A DNA stretch of 64,000 nt from Larkinella terrae. GTDB taxonomy: Bacteria > Bacteroidota > Bacteroidia > Cytophagales > Spirosomataceae. Made by a program: the position numbers and the translations under genes. The notes beneath the pieces were generated by a model. It had not been told where the DNA came from. It did no database searches and worked only from the letters and a program-made list of their open reading frames with translations. The stretch is taken from the NCBI RefSeq assembly GCF_009668025.1, contig NZ_WJXZ01000001.1:487814-551813 (forward strand), in the 5' to 3' direction. This document shows positions 51,497 to 60,393 of this stretch, one piece after another (position 1 is the stretch's first letter; each line of letters opens with the position of its first letter).

Positions 51497-52630
51497 ATGA
51501 TTGCTCGCTTTTTAGAAAATCAACTTCGTAAACGCTGGGATTCCGGAAAAGCATTGGTAGTGATGGGACCACGGCAAGTGGGGAAAACGACGCTTTTACG
51601 CAAACTCTGTGACGAGGAGGGCGCTTATCTCCTGCTCAATGCCGACGAAATCGACGTCCGAAACCAGCTTGAAAACATAAATCTGGCCCGGCTTCGTCAG
51701 CTCATCGGCCCAAACCGGGTGGTTTTTATTAATGAAGCCCAACGAGTTCCGAATATTGGCTTGACACTCAAACTCATTACGGATCAGCTCCCGGCCATTC
51801 GGTTGCTGGTGAGCGGTTCTTCGTCATTTGACTTAGCCAATGAAATCAATGAACCATTGACCGGGCGAAAATGGGAGTTTCGGCTCTATCCTATCTCGTG
51901 GCAGGAATTGGTTGGCAGTATCGGTTTTCTGGACGCCCGGCGACAGTTGGAAACACGGCTTCTCTACGGTTTTTATCCCGAAGTCGTCACCAGCCTTGGC
52001 GACGAACGGGCAATCTTGCAACAACTCAGCAGCAGCTATCTCTACAAAGATCTGCTCACATTTGGTGGCATTCGTCGACCCGAACTGTTGGAAAAGCTGC
52101 TCGTCGCGCTGGCATTACAACTTGGTAACGAAGTATCTTACAACGAATTATCCCGAACGCTCCAGGTCGACCGGGCCACCGTAGAGTCCTACGTCAGTCT
52201 ATTGGAAAAAGCCTTTGTCATCTTCCGGCTACAGCCGTTCAGCCGAAACTTACGGAACGAAATCAGCAGCAGCCGGAAGATTTATTTCTATGATAACGGT
52301 ATTCGAAACGCCATTCTCGCCGACTTCAAACCCCTCAGTTTGCGAGCCGATGTAGGCGCTTTGTGGGAGAATTTTTTAGTCAGCGAGCGGCAAAAAGTAC
52401 TTCATTATCAGCAAATTTGGGCTAAACCTTACTTCTGGCGCACGCACCAGCAGCAGGAGATCGATTATGTAGAAGAGCAGGACGGAGCTTTACGGGCCTG
52501 GGAATTCAAGTGGAACCCCAACGCTAAAATCCGGTTTCCTAAAACATTCACCGAAGCCTACCATCCATCCCAGACGGAAGTTATCCACCCGAATAATTTT
52601 GAGGAATTTGTTGGAATGGTGCCCGCTTAG
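51497..52630 (+). CDS. ATP-binding protein with DUF4143 domain
   Basis: A 377-residue AAA-like ATPase. The N-terminal domain has Walker A GPRQVGKTT (about 25-33) and Walker B VVFINEAQR (N where D is usual), and a sensor-like LLVSGSSSFD. A winged-helix-like middle follows, and a C-terminal DUF4143 nuclease-fold part with QEIDYVEEQDGALRAWEFKWN (D...E...K), like the restriction-endonuclease fold. Such genes spread widely in Bacteria without known function; transposition-like behaviour is suspected. Here the gene is preceded by a 26-bp palindrome and flanked by a duplicated gene end. Confidence 0.88.
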   Translation: MIARFLENQLRKRWDSGKALVVMGPRQVGKTTLLRKLCDEEGAYLLLNADEIDVRNQLENINLARLRQLIGPNRVVFINEAQRVPNIGLTLKLITDQLPAIRLLVSGSSSFDLANEINEPLTGRKWEFRLYPISWQELVGSIGFLDARRQLETRLLYGFYPEVVTSLGDERAILQQLSSSYLYKDLLTFGGIRRPELLEKLLVALALQLGNEVSYNELSRTLQVDRATVESYVSLLEKAFVIFRLQPFSRNLRNEISSSRKIYFYDNGIRNAILADFKPLSLRADVGALWENFLVSERQKVLHYQQIWAKPYFWRTHQQQEIDYVEEQDGALRAWEFKWNPNAKIRFPKTFTEAYHPSQTEVIHPNNFEEFVGMVPA

Positions 52631-52645
52631 ATTCGTTCACTTTTC

Positions 52646-54016
52646 TTATTTCAACACAAACAACTGCAAAAACCGGCCCTTCTCCGTCGTGATGTACCGG
52701 TTATAACCAATCATATCGCCTTTATTCGACCAGACGATTCCGTTATGGGGTTTTGCGTCGTCCGACGAGCGGGGTGTCAGGCGTTTGAATTCGCCGGTCG
52801 CTACTTCGGTGATAAACACGCTGTTGTCGGCGGCATAGGCCACCCAGCGGCCGTCGGGGCTGAAATTGAAGGTCGTCTGAATCGAAAACGGTTGTTTGGT
52901 CAGTTGCCGGATGGCACCGCCGTTGGGCGACACACCAAATAACTGAATCGTTCCGGCGGCATCTTTCGCCAGAAAACCGATCACCGAGCCGTCGGGGGGC
53001 GTCCGGAGCCAGTGCCGGGGACCTTCCGCGCCGTGTTCCGTAAACGTAATCCGGCGCTGCGTCACGCCTTTCGGCGGATTCGGGCGCGTCGTAGCAGTTC
53101 CTTCCAGCGGCTGACCGTCAGCGGCTTGTGTGAGGTTGTCGGGCAAATCGGCCACGAAAATTTCCGTAACGGTTTTGCCTTCCTTATTCCGCACATTTCC
53201 CTGAAAAGCGATGGCGCGATTCTGCCGTGTACCGTCCGGTTTTACGTACCCATTGCTGCCAATCCATCCCTCGTCAAACGCCTTGTCAATTTCGTCGCTG
53301 CCCGGTTTGGGATTTTCGGTCGCCCGGGTGACCAACACCGAAAACAGCTCACCCGAATTGTTTTCCAGCGAACCGTCGTCGGACACGTTCACCTTGCCGA
53401 ACGGCGCCATGACGCCCACCACGCGCAGATCCTTCACCGCCGGATTGGTTTTGCTCAGTTGATTGATAGGGTAATCGTTGTACGTAAAGCTGATCCACTG
53501 GCCGTCGGCGCTCCAGTAGTGCGCGTGCGTACCGCCCCGCAAAGCCCCCGGCGTAAATGGCGGAGTAACATCGCGGGCGTCCAGAAAAATGGGTTTTCCG
53601 GGCTGATCGGTGTCGATGGCCACGCCCGTCCGGCGGTCGAAATCGTACGGTTTTTCTTTGTTCGCGTTGCGAATGCCGTGAATAAACAGCACCCGGTTTC
53701 GAACGGGCGAAAACGTGGCCGCGCCCACGCCCGGGCCAAACTCAGTCTGGTGTTCGGTTTTGTACAGGGGGCGGATTTCACCGGTTTTCACATTCACCAT
53801 TTCGATGGCGCCCGTGCCGCCAATGCCGCCGTCCTGGTTCCGGGTGTCGTAAACGATCCACTCGTCGGAGGGTGAAAAAGCCTGATTGTTGTGAATGGTG
53901 TGTCCTTTGGTGTCAAATGTCAGTTGGTGTTCAGTGAAATTCATTTTCAAATGCGGTTTAGGAGCGCAGGCCTGAATACCTACGCCAAAGAGAAGCCAGC
54001 CGATCCGGGAGTTCAT
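52646..54016 (-). CDS. DUF3748 lipoprotein (WD40/TolB-like)
   Basis: A 456-residue lipoprotein: signal MNSRIGWLLFGVGIQACAPK with lipobox cysteine, then a DUF3748 domain of beta-propeller type. Family marks: HQLTFDTKGHTIHNNQAFSP, WIVYDTRNQDGGIGGTGAIE and FNFSPDGRWVAYAADNSVFI near the end. Resembles YidR-type proteins and TolB/DPP-like propellers. Function unknown. The start was moved six codons inward to the signal peptide. A decayed copy of its 3' end lies 1.2 kb away. Confidence 0.85.
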   Translation of the reverse strand: MNSRIGWLLFGVGIQACAPKPHLKMNFTEHQLTFDTKGHTIHNNQAFSPSDEWIVYDTRNQDGGIGGTGAIEMVNVKTGEIRPLYKTEHQTEFGPGVGAATFSPVRNRVLFIHGIRNANKEKPYDFDRRTGVAIDTDQPGKPIFLDARDVTPPFTPGALRGGTHAHYWSADGQWISFTYNDYPINQLSKTNPAVKDLRVVGVMAPFGKVNVSDDGSLENNSGELFSVLVTRATENPKPGSDEIDKAFDEGWIGSNGYVKPDGTRQNRAIAFQGNVRNKEGKTVTEIFVADLPDNLTQAADGQPLEGTATTRPNPPKGVTQRRITFTEHGAEGPRHWLRTPPDGSVIGFLAKDAAGTIQLFGVSPNGGAIRQLTKQPFSIQTTFNFSPDGRWVAYAADNSVFITEVATGEFKRLTPRSSDDAKPHNGIVWSNKGDMIGYNRYITTEKGRFLQLFVLK

Positions 54017-54017
54017 A

Positions 54018-54175
54018 CGATTTACGGTTTTCAATTTTCGGTATACGGAAAAACCGTATACGGTTTACAGTTTACGGTGCGGTTCCCCGCCGGGACTGAC
54101 GCGTTCCCATTGCGTGCGTCAGCTACCGTAAACCGCATACCGTAAACCGTAAACTATATACCATAAACCCTAAAC
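54018..54175. repeat. Composite palindrome of TTTACGG words
   Basis: GTATACGGTTTACAGTTTACGGT on the left pairs imperfectly with ACCGTAAACCGCATACCGTAAACCGTAAAC on the right, with an inner CTGACGC...GCGTCAG hairpin and an 8-bp GTATACGG/CCGTATAC hairpin (54041-54061). It lies between the DUF3748 start and the AraC stop, both minus. Confidence 0.65.
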
Positions 54176-54185
54176 TTTGTACCAT

Positions 54186-55052
54186 TCACTGAAGATAATT
54201 TCGCTTGTATTCGAGGGGGGTAATGCCTTTGACGCGCTTGAAATGGCGGTAGAAGTTCGATAAATTGTTAAAACCGCTCTCAAAACAGATGGCTTCCGCG
54301 CTAAGTTTGTTCTCAACCAGCGCCCGGCACGCGTGGCTAACCCGGATTTCGGTCAGAAACTCGTGGTAGGTTTTGTGGGTCATCAGTTTAAAATACCGGC
54401 AAAAGGACGTCACGCTGAGGTTGGCAACGGAAGCAATTTCGTCGAGGGTGATTTCCCGGGCGTAATTGGCCAGCGTATGGCTGTAGACTTTATTCAGCCG
54501 TACGGTTTCCAGTTCGTTCGATTGGTAGAAAACCCGTTCCGACGTAATTGTTTCCAGTTCATCGGATTGCGCCAGTACTTCCAGAATCGACAGCAACACG
54601 ATCAGCCGGTGCAGCGGTTTGGCTTCCACCGCCCTGTGCAGCAACTCGGCCACTTTTTCGCAGGTTTCGCCTTTGATCAGCAAGCCTCGCAACGCCTTTT
54701 CGTACAGCCGCCGAATGGGTTGGGTTTCAGCCAGATTCAGAAAATCGCGGCCCAGACAATCCGGCCGGAACTGCATCACGATCGCTTCGACCAGATTGTC
54801 TGGGTCTTCCCGAAAATAGGCTTCATTACACCGCCAGGTGTGCGGCAGGTTCTCGCCCACCAGCAGCATCTCCCCCGCCGAAAAATTACTGACATCGTCG
54901 CCAATAAACCGAACGCCCTCGCCCCGAATCACGTAATGTAACTCCAGTTCGGGATGATAATGCCAGATGTTGCCAAAATTGGCCTTAACGTCGTGCCGGA
55001 TGCTGAACGAATCCTGGGCGTTGACGGGTACCTTGTAAAAATGCGCCTTCAT
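54186..55052 (-). CDS. AraC-family transcriptional regulator
   Basis: A 288-residue regulator. An N-terminal cupin-like sensing domain has NIWHYHPELELHYVIRGEGVRFI and FSAGEMLLVGENLPHTW (about 30-75). The C-terminal AraC DNA-binding domain (about 190-288) has two helix-turn-helix motifs, ITLDEIASVANLSVTSFCRYFK and SAEAICFESGFNNLSNFYRHFKRVKGITPLEYKR. It is divergent from the sodium symporter gene and very likely controls the catabolic operon 55288-62848, with a sugar acid or its product as inducer. Confidence 0.92.
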   Translation of the reverse strand: MKAHFYKVPVNAQDSFSIRHDVKANFGNIWHYHPELELHYVIRGEGVRFIGDDVSNFSAGEMLLVGENLPHTWRCNEAYFREDPDNLVEAIVMQFRPDCLGRDFLNLAETQPIRRLYEKALRGLLIKGETCEKVAELLHRAVEAKPLHRLIVLLSILEVLAQSDELETITSERVFYQSNELETVRLNKVYSHTLANYAREITLDEIASVANLSVTSFCRYFKLMTHKTYHEFLTEIRVSHACRALVENKLSAEAICFESGFNNLSNFYRHFKRVKGITPLEYKRNYLQ

Positions 55053-55128
55053 TCTTCAATCACTCGAATATGATAAATTCGTACATTAACTAGCAAAAAC
55101 TCCACATCCTAGTTGCCACTTTATGTCG

Positions 55129-55136
55129 TACTTTTG
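55129..55136 (+). promoter_or_regulatory. -7 promoter box of the symporter operon
   Basis: TACTTTTG matches TAnnTTTG exactly, in the divergent gap between araC-type gene and symporter. The leader to the ATG at 55288 would be about 150 nt. No good -33 TTG at usual spacing, which would fit a promoter needing an activator. Confidence 0.4.
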
Positions 55137-55287
55137 CCAGTAAAATGAAATAAAATACCTGTGCAGTCATAAAAGTGTGGTCGCAAGCTAAGCAAGAAGC
55201 ACTTAAAATTGCTGCTGGTAAAAAAATAATTCTTAAAATTTACCGTAACTCGTACCCGATTAAAAACCGGTAACGGAATCGAAATCA

Positions 55288-56886
55288 ATGAAAACGCTTC
55301 CCGTTGTAGATTTGCTGGTTATTGTCGCCTATCTGGTCGGGATGGTTGCCGTTGGTGTTTATTTTTCCCGCAACAACAAGAGTGCCGATCAGTTCACCAA
55401 AGCCTCCGGCAAGATTCCGGGCTGGGCGATCGGCATGTCGATTTACGCGACTTTTCTGAGCAGCAATACTTTTCTGGGCGTTCCGGGCAAAGCCTTTGGC
55501 AGTAACTGGAATTCGTTCGTTTTTAGCCTCGCCATGCCGCTTTCGGCCTGGGTAGCCGCCCGGTTTTTCGTTCCGTTTTACCGCCATACCGGCGAAGTTT
55601 CGGCCTACACGCACCTCGAACACCGCTTCGGAGCCTGGGCCCGCACCTACGCCGTCGCCTGCTTTCTGCTAACCCAACTCGCCCGCATGGGCTCCATTTT
55701 CTTCGGTATCGCCCTCAGTTTGCAGGCGCTGACCGGTTATCCGATGGCGACCATCATGATCGTAGTCGGTATCTGCATCATTCTCTACACGGTCATGGGC
55801 GGCATGGAAGCCGTCATCTGGACGGAGGTGGTGCAGGGCGTCATCAAAACCGCCGGAGCGCTGATCATCCTCTGGCTGGTGATCGACGGCATGCCGGGCG
55901 GAGTGAACAAAATCGTTGAAATCGGCAAGGCCAATGACAAATTCAGTCTTGGCAGTTTTGCGCCGAACTTCTCTCAGGCCACATTTTGGGTTGTTTTCCT
56001 GTACGGTTTTTTCATGAATCTGAACAACTTCGGGATGGATCAGAATTACGTGCAGCGGTACCACACCACCACGTCCGTCAAGGAAGCTACGCGATCGATC
56101 TGGCTGTGCGTTTACCTGTACGTACCGGTTTCGCTGATGTTTTTTGTGCTCGGTTCGTGCCTTTACGCCTATTACATGAGCACGCCCGAACTGCTCGACG
56201 CCATTCGGCTGCAGGTTGCGGGCGAACGATTGCCCGGCGGCAGTCCCGAAGCCATCCGGCAACTGGCGGCCACGCTGAGCCCGGCCGAATTTGGTGACAA
56301 AGTCATGCCGCATTTCATGGTCAACAAGGTTCCGGCGGGCTTGGTCGGACTGATTGTCGCGGCCATTTTGTCGGCGGCCATGAGCACCATCAGCTCCAGC
56401 ATGAACGCATCGGCCACGGTTTTCTCGGTGGATATTTACAAACGGTATTTGAACCCAAAGATGACGGACGGGCAATCGCTGCGGCTGCTGTACATCGCCA
56501 CTACGGTTTTTGGGGTGCTGGGCATGATCACCGGTATTGCCATGATTGGTGTCAAAAGCGTGCTCGACATCTGGTGGATGCTGTCCGGAATTTTTGCCGG
56601 TGGCATGCTGGGCCTGTTTTTACTGGGGATGATTTCCCGGCAAACCCGGAATACCGAAGCCATCACGGCCACGATCGTCGGCCTGCTGGTCATCGTATGG
56701 ATGACGTTTTCGCCCCAGATCCCCGACGAATACGCCTTCATTCGCAGCACCTTTCACCAGAATATGATTATGGTAGTCGGCACGCTGACGATTTTTCTGG
56801 TCGGCCTGCTACTGACCCGAATCCGCGGCAAGAAGCGGGAACCGGTGTCGGAAGTCAACCCAAAAGATACGGTTCTTAAACTATAA
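55288..56886 (+). CDS. Sodium:solute symporter (SSS family)
   Basis: A 532-residue membrane transporter with 13-14 predicted helices of the LeuT-like SSS fold. It begins LLVIVAYLVGMVAVGVYFSRNNKSADQFTKASGKIPGW (read in parts), with the sodium-site region SIYATFLSSNTFLG, ILYTVMGGMEAVIWTEVVQGV and ILSAAMSTISSSMNASATVFSVDIY (about 362-390). These are standard SSS landmarks. Co-located with an aldolase and sialidases, it resembles SiaT/NanT-like sodium-coupled sialic-acid or sugar-acid importers. Confidence 0.93.
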   Translation: MKTLPVVDLLVIVAYLVGMVAVGVYFSRNNKSADQFTKASGKIPGWAIGMSIYATFLSSNTFLGVPGKAFGSNWNSFVFSLAMPLSAWVAARFFVPFYRHTGEVSAYTHLEHRFGAWARTYAVACFLLTQLARMGSIFFGIALSLQALTGYPMATIMIVVGICIILYTVMGGMEAVIWTEVVQGVIKTAGALIILWLVIDGMPGGVNKIVEIGKANDKFSLGSFAPNFSQATFWVVFLYGFFMNLNNFGMDQNYVQRYHTTTSVKEATRSIWLCVYLYVPVSLMFFVLGSCLYAYYMSTPELLDAIRLQVAGERLPGGSPEAIRQLAATLSPAEFGDKVMPHFMVNKVPAGLVGLIVAAILSAAMSTISSSMNASATVFSVDIYKRYLNPKMTDGQSLRLLYIATTVFGVLGMITGIAMIGVKSVLDIWWMLSGIFAGGMLGLFLLGMISRQTRNTEAITATIVGLLVIVWMTFSPQIPDEYAFIRSTFHQNMIMVVGTLTIFLVGLLLTRIRGKKREPVSEVNPKDTVLKL

Positions 56887-57054
56887 ACTATTGCTAATAC
56901 CCGTTTTTATCTATTCCTAAACCGCTTAACTAACCCAATTTAAAAGTTTCTTTTCTGTTTCTAAACCCTAACTCATTGCCCAGCCCGTCCTCCACCGCCC
57001 TTCCTGAAGGGGCGGTGGGCAGGGTTACGTTCTTTTTTCACTCTTTTTTTCACT

Positions 57055-58026
57055 ATGCCTTCCTCACCATCTCCAGCCGGATCGTTACCACGCGGTTTCA
57101 TCCCGGTTATGCTCACTCCTTTTCAGGAAACCGGTGCCGTCGATAGCTCGACGCTCGCCCAACTGACCGAATTTTACATCGAAGCCGGTGCTGCCGGTTT
57201 ATTTGCCAACTGCCTCTCCAGCGAGATGTATGAGCTGACGGAAGATGAACGGCTGGCGGTGACCAAACTCGTGGTCGATCAGACGGCGGGACGCGTGCCC
57301 GTGGTTGCTACCGGAACCTTCGGCGGCCCAATTGCCCAACAAGCAGACTTCATTAAGCGTATCTATGCTACCGGTGTACAGGCGGTTATTGTAATCACCA
57401 GCCTGATTGCCGATGCCGACGAATCCGATGCGGTTTTTCTGGAACGGATGCACGAGCTGATTGCATTGACCGACGACATTCCGCTCGGTTTTTACGAATG
57501 CCCGGTTCCGTATAAGCGCCTGATCAACAGCGACATTCTGAAAGAACTACTCCCCACCGGACGACTCATTTACCACAAAGACACCTGCCTGGACGAAGCC
57601 GAAGTGGCCCGCCGGATTGCCGTTGGTTCGGGTTACAAGTTTGGATTATACGATGCGTACATGGTCAACGCGGTATCGTCGCTGCGGGCCGGAGCCGCCG
57701 GTTTGTCGTGTATTCAGGGCAACGAATTCCCGGAACTGATCGTCTGGCTGGCCGCTAACTACGACAATGCCGACCGGCAGGATGACGTCGACCGGGTGCA
57801 GCAGTTCTTCGTCGATTGCATGGATCTGGTGCATACCGCCTACCCGACCATTGCAAAATACACCCTGCAAAAACGCGGATTACCCATTTCGCTTTACACC
57901 CGCCGGGACGTCGGCCTGCTGACGACGGGGTTACAGAACGACATGGACGCGCTGGTCGAAACCGCCAATCAACTCCAACTGGAACTGGGCATTGAGTCGG
58001 TTTTCGCGGGAAAACTAATCGAATAA
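57055..58026 (+). CDS. DapA/NanA-family aldolase (dihydrodipicolinate synthase superfamily)
   Basis: A 323-residue class I aldolase, TIM barrel. The N terminus is GFIPVMLTPFQETGAVDSS; the Schiff-base Lys lies in GRLIYHKDTC (about residue 178) and the catalytic tyrosine in PLGFYECPVPYK (about 145-156). The middle motif GGPIAQQADFI replaces the GTNST seen in DapA, so N-acetylneuraminate lyase or a 2-keto-3-deoxy-acid aldolase is more likely. Pyruvate and an aldehyde would be products. It follows the symporter gene by about 170 bp. Confidence 0.88.
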   Translation: MPSSPSPAGSLPRGFIPVMLTPFQETGAVDSSTLAQLTEFYIEAGAAGLFANCLSSEMYELTEDERLAVTKLVVDQTAGRVPVVATGTFGGPIAQQADFIKRIYATGVQAVIVITSLIADADESDAVFLERMHELIALTDDIPLGFYECPVPYKRLINSDILKELLPTGRLIYHKDTCLDEAEVARRIAVGSGYKFGLYDAYMVNAVSSLRAGAAGLSCIQGNEFPELIVWLAANYDNADRQDDVDRVQQFFVDCMDLVHTAYPTIAKYTLQKRGLPISLYTRRDVGLLTTGLQNDMDALVETANQLQLELGIESVFAGKLIE

Positions 58027-58039
58027 ATAAAACCGGATA

Positions 58040-58153
58040 GGAACACGGCCGGGTCGCCGTTGCGATTGAACGGATGGAACGGATTCGCGCGGATTAAAAT
58101 CTGTGTAAATCCGTTTTATCCATTAAATCGCAACGGCGACCCGGCCGTGTTCC
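58040..58153. repeat. 46-bp near-perfect palindrome between aldolase and fusion gene
   Basis: Arms 58040-58085 and 58108-58153 match as inverted copies with about four mismatches; the outer 27 bp are perfect. Loop 22 nt. It lies inside a collinear operon, so may terminate or stabilise the upstream message rather than separate convergent genes. Confidence 0.9.
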
Positions 58154-58175
58154 TATTCTTCTTATTAATCCTTCT

Positions 58176-60197
58176 ATGAAATACTCTTTTCTGCTCGTTT
58201 TATCCGTTCTAGGAGCTTTAACCGCCCATGCGCAGGAAACCAATTCCGTTGGCATGAAGCTGGTGCCGATTCCGGCCGGGCGGTATTATAGGGGGTCGGA
58301 AGGCGAAGGCGAAAATGCCGACGAAGCCCCCGTTCACCGCGTTACCATCAGCAAGCCGTTCCGGATGGCGGTGACCGAAGTCACGAATGCGCAGTACGAA
58401 GCCTTTGATCCGGAACACAAAAAACTGCGCGGAAAAGCCGGTTTTTCGAAAGACGACGACGAAGCCGTCATTTTCGTGAGTTACCCCGAAGCGGTGGCCT
58501 ATTGCGAATGGCTGAGTAAAAAAGAAGGAAAACCGTATCGGCTGCCGACCGAAGCCGAGTGGGAATACGCCTGCCACGCCGGAACCGTCACCGATTTTTC
58601 GACCGGGCGGTTTTTGCCCGCGAGCTACCAGAAAAGTCAGAAAACCGACCGCACGCCCGTCGTTGTTTCGCTGAAAGTGGGCCAGAATCCGGCCAATCAA
58701 TGGGGTGTGCAGGATTTGCACGGTAACGTCGAGGAATGGTGTTCGGACTGGTACGGACCCTACGAAGCCGCCGAGCAGCGCGATCCGGTGGGCCGGGCTT
58801 CCGGTCTGTATCGGGTGACGCGCGGAGGCAGCCACGGCACGCCCATGAACTTCCTGCGGGCGACCAACCGGCTCGCCATGATCCCCGAAGACAAACACTG
58901 GCTGGTGGGTTTCCGGGTGGTTCAGGCCGAAAAACCGGTCAGCCAGCCGCTGCCCGCCATTCCGCCGAAAGCCAACGCGCAGAACGTTTCGCAAAAACCG
59001 TTCGCCTGGAAAGCCGTATCGGCCACGCAGCCGGTTTTTCTGGAACCGATTCGGTACGTCAACAAACCGGCCTGCGACGCGGGCGTTCCGTATTATTCGC
59101 ACAACCACCAACCGGCCATTACCTGGGCGTCGAACGGCGATTTGCTGGCCATCTGGTTTTCGACCGAACGGGAATCGGGGCGCGAAATGACGGTGGTTGC
59201 CAGCCGCTTACGGGCCGGACAGCAAAAATGGGATGCGCCCTCGGAGTTTTTTAAAGTGCCGGACCGCAACATGACGGGCAGTTCGCTTTTCCACGACGGA
59301 AAAGGCACGATTTACCATATGAACGGCGTCGAAGCCAGCGGAGACTGGCAGAATCTGGCGATGGTTTTGCGCACCAGCCACGACAACGGCGCGACCTGGT
59401 CGGCCCCGAAACTGGTGGCACCGGAACACGAAAAGCGGCATCAGGTGATTGCCGGTTTGTTCCAGACGCAGGAAGGCTGGCTGGTGCAGGCGTGTGATGC
59501 CGACGCGGGCCCAACGGGCGGAACGGCGGTTCACGTCAGCAAAGACGGCGGCAAAACCTGGGTGGCACCGTATACCGATCCGCAAAAACCGGATTACAAA
59601 ACCGGTGCGTCGGGCGGTTTGATTGCCGGGATTCACGCGGGGGTTACGCAGCTGAAAGACGGCCGTCTAATGGCGCTGGGGCGTAACGACAATGTTTCCG
59701 GTGCGGATGGAATCGCGAAAATGCCGATGAGTACTTCGGCGGATATGGGCAAAACCTGGACGTATTCGCCCTCCGAATTTCCGCCGATTGCGGGCGGCCA
59801 ACGGCTGATTCTACGCCGACTGAACGAAGGACCGCTAATGGTTATCGCGTTCACGCACCATCCCGAAGAGCCCGACGAAAGCAAAAAAGGCATGCTTTTC
59901 ACCGACGCCAGCGGCAAATCGTTCAAAGGCTACGGTATGTACGCGGCTTTGTCGTTCGACGAAGGTAAAACCTGGCCGGTCAAGAAGCTCCTGACCGACG
60001 GGAAATACCGCTACCTCAACGGCGGTGCCTGGACCGGTGCGTTCGAAATGAATGCCACCAACGCCGAACCGCGCGGGTATCTGGCCCTCACGCAAACCCC
60101 GGACAATGTGATCCACCTGATCAGCAGCAGCATTCATTACCGGTTTAATCTGGCGTGGTTGCAGCAAAAGATGCTGGCCGAAGCCGCCAAACAATAG
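58176..60197 (+). CDS. SUMF1/FGE-like domain fused to a sialidase-like beta-propeller
   Basis: A 673-residue exported fusion protein (signal ends near AHAQ). Residues about 24-250 are a formylglycine-generating-enzyme-type fold: GMKLVPIPAGRYYRGSE, VTEVTNAQYEAF, PYRLPTEAEWEYACHAG, VQDLHGNVEEWCSDWYGP, VTRGGSH and GFRVVQ. The cysteine pair needed for true FGE activity is absent, so this part is more likely ligand binding. Residues about 285-670 are a six-bladed sialidase-like propeller with Asp-boxes (TSHDNGATW, VSKDGGKTW, TSADMGKTW, LSFDEGKTW). Substrate could be sialic acid or another acidic sugar. Confidence 0.85.
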   Translation: MKYSFLLVLSVLGALTAHAQETNSVGMKLVPIPAGRYYRGSEGEGENADEAPVHRVTISKPFRMAVTEVTNAQYEAFDPEHKKLRGKAGFSKDDDEAVIFVSYPEAVAYCEWLSKKEGKPYRLPTEAEWEYACHAGTVTDFSTGRFLPASYQKSQKTDRTPVVVSLKVGQNPANQWGVQDLHGNVEEWCSDWYGPYEAAEQRDPVGRASGLYRVTRGGSHGTPMNFLRATNRLAMIPEDKHWLVGFRVVQAEKPVSQPLPAIPPKANAQNVSQKPFAWKAVSATQPVFLEPIRYVNKPACDAGVPYYSHNHQPAITWASNGDLLAIWFSTERESGREMTVVASRLRAGQQKWDAPSEFFKVPDRNMTGSSLFHDGKGTIYHMNGVEASGDWQNLAMVLRTSHDNGATWSAPKLVAPEHEKRHQVIAGLFQTQEGWLVQACDADAGPTGGTAVHVSKDGGKTWVAPYTDPQKPDYKTGASGGLIAGIHAGVTQLKDGRLMALGRNDNVSGADGIAKMPMSTSADMGKTWTYSPSEFPPIAGGQRLILRRLNEGPLMVIAFTHHPEEPDESKKGMLFTDASGKSFKGYGMYAALSFDEGKTWPVKKLLTDGKYRYLNGGAWTGAFEMNATNAEPRGYLALTQTPDNVIHLISSSIHYRFNLAWLQQKMLAEAAKQ

Positions 60198-60210
60198 CCC
60201 AAAAGAATTA

Positions 60211-60356
60211 TCAGCCCAAGGTTTGAACTGTGGGTTTTCGATATTCAAACCAAAATCTCTAACCGTTTTAACGGTTTTGAAATCCTGAAACCGTTGAACG
60301 GTTTGAAAATTGAATTAGCCTTATTCCTTACCGCACGGTTAAAACCGTGGGCTGAT
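60211..60356. repeat. Nested palindrome upstream of the nitrilase gene
   Basis: Outer arms ATCAGCCCAAGGTTTGAAC / ...GGTTAAAACCGTGGGCTGAT (imperfect) enclose a second hairpin AACCGTTTTAACGGTTT / AAACCGTTGAACGGTT with one mismatch and a 9-nt loop. It sits in the gap between the fusion gene and the nitrilase gene. Confidence 0.75.
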
Positions 60357-60393
60357 ACTACGCCAAACCGGATTCTGTCATTACTTTTACGTG

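Noticed and set aside
53012-53875. 287-codon plus-strand frame opposite the DUF3748 gene
   Set aside because: Antisense shadow of a conserved propeller protein.
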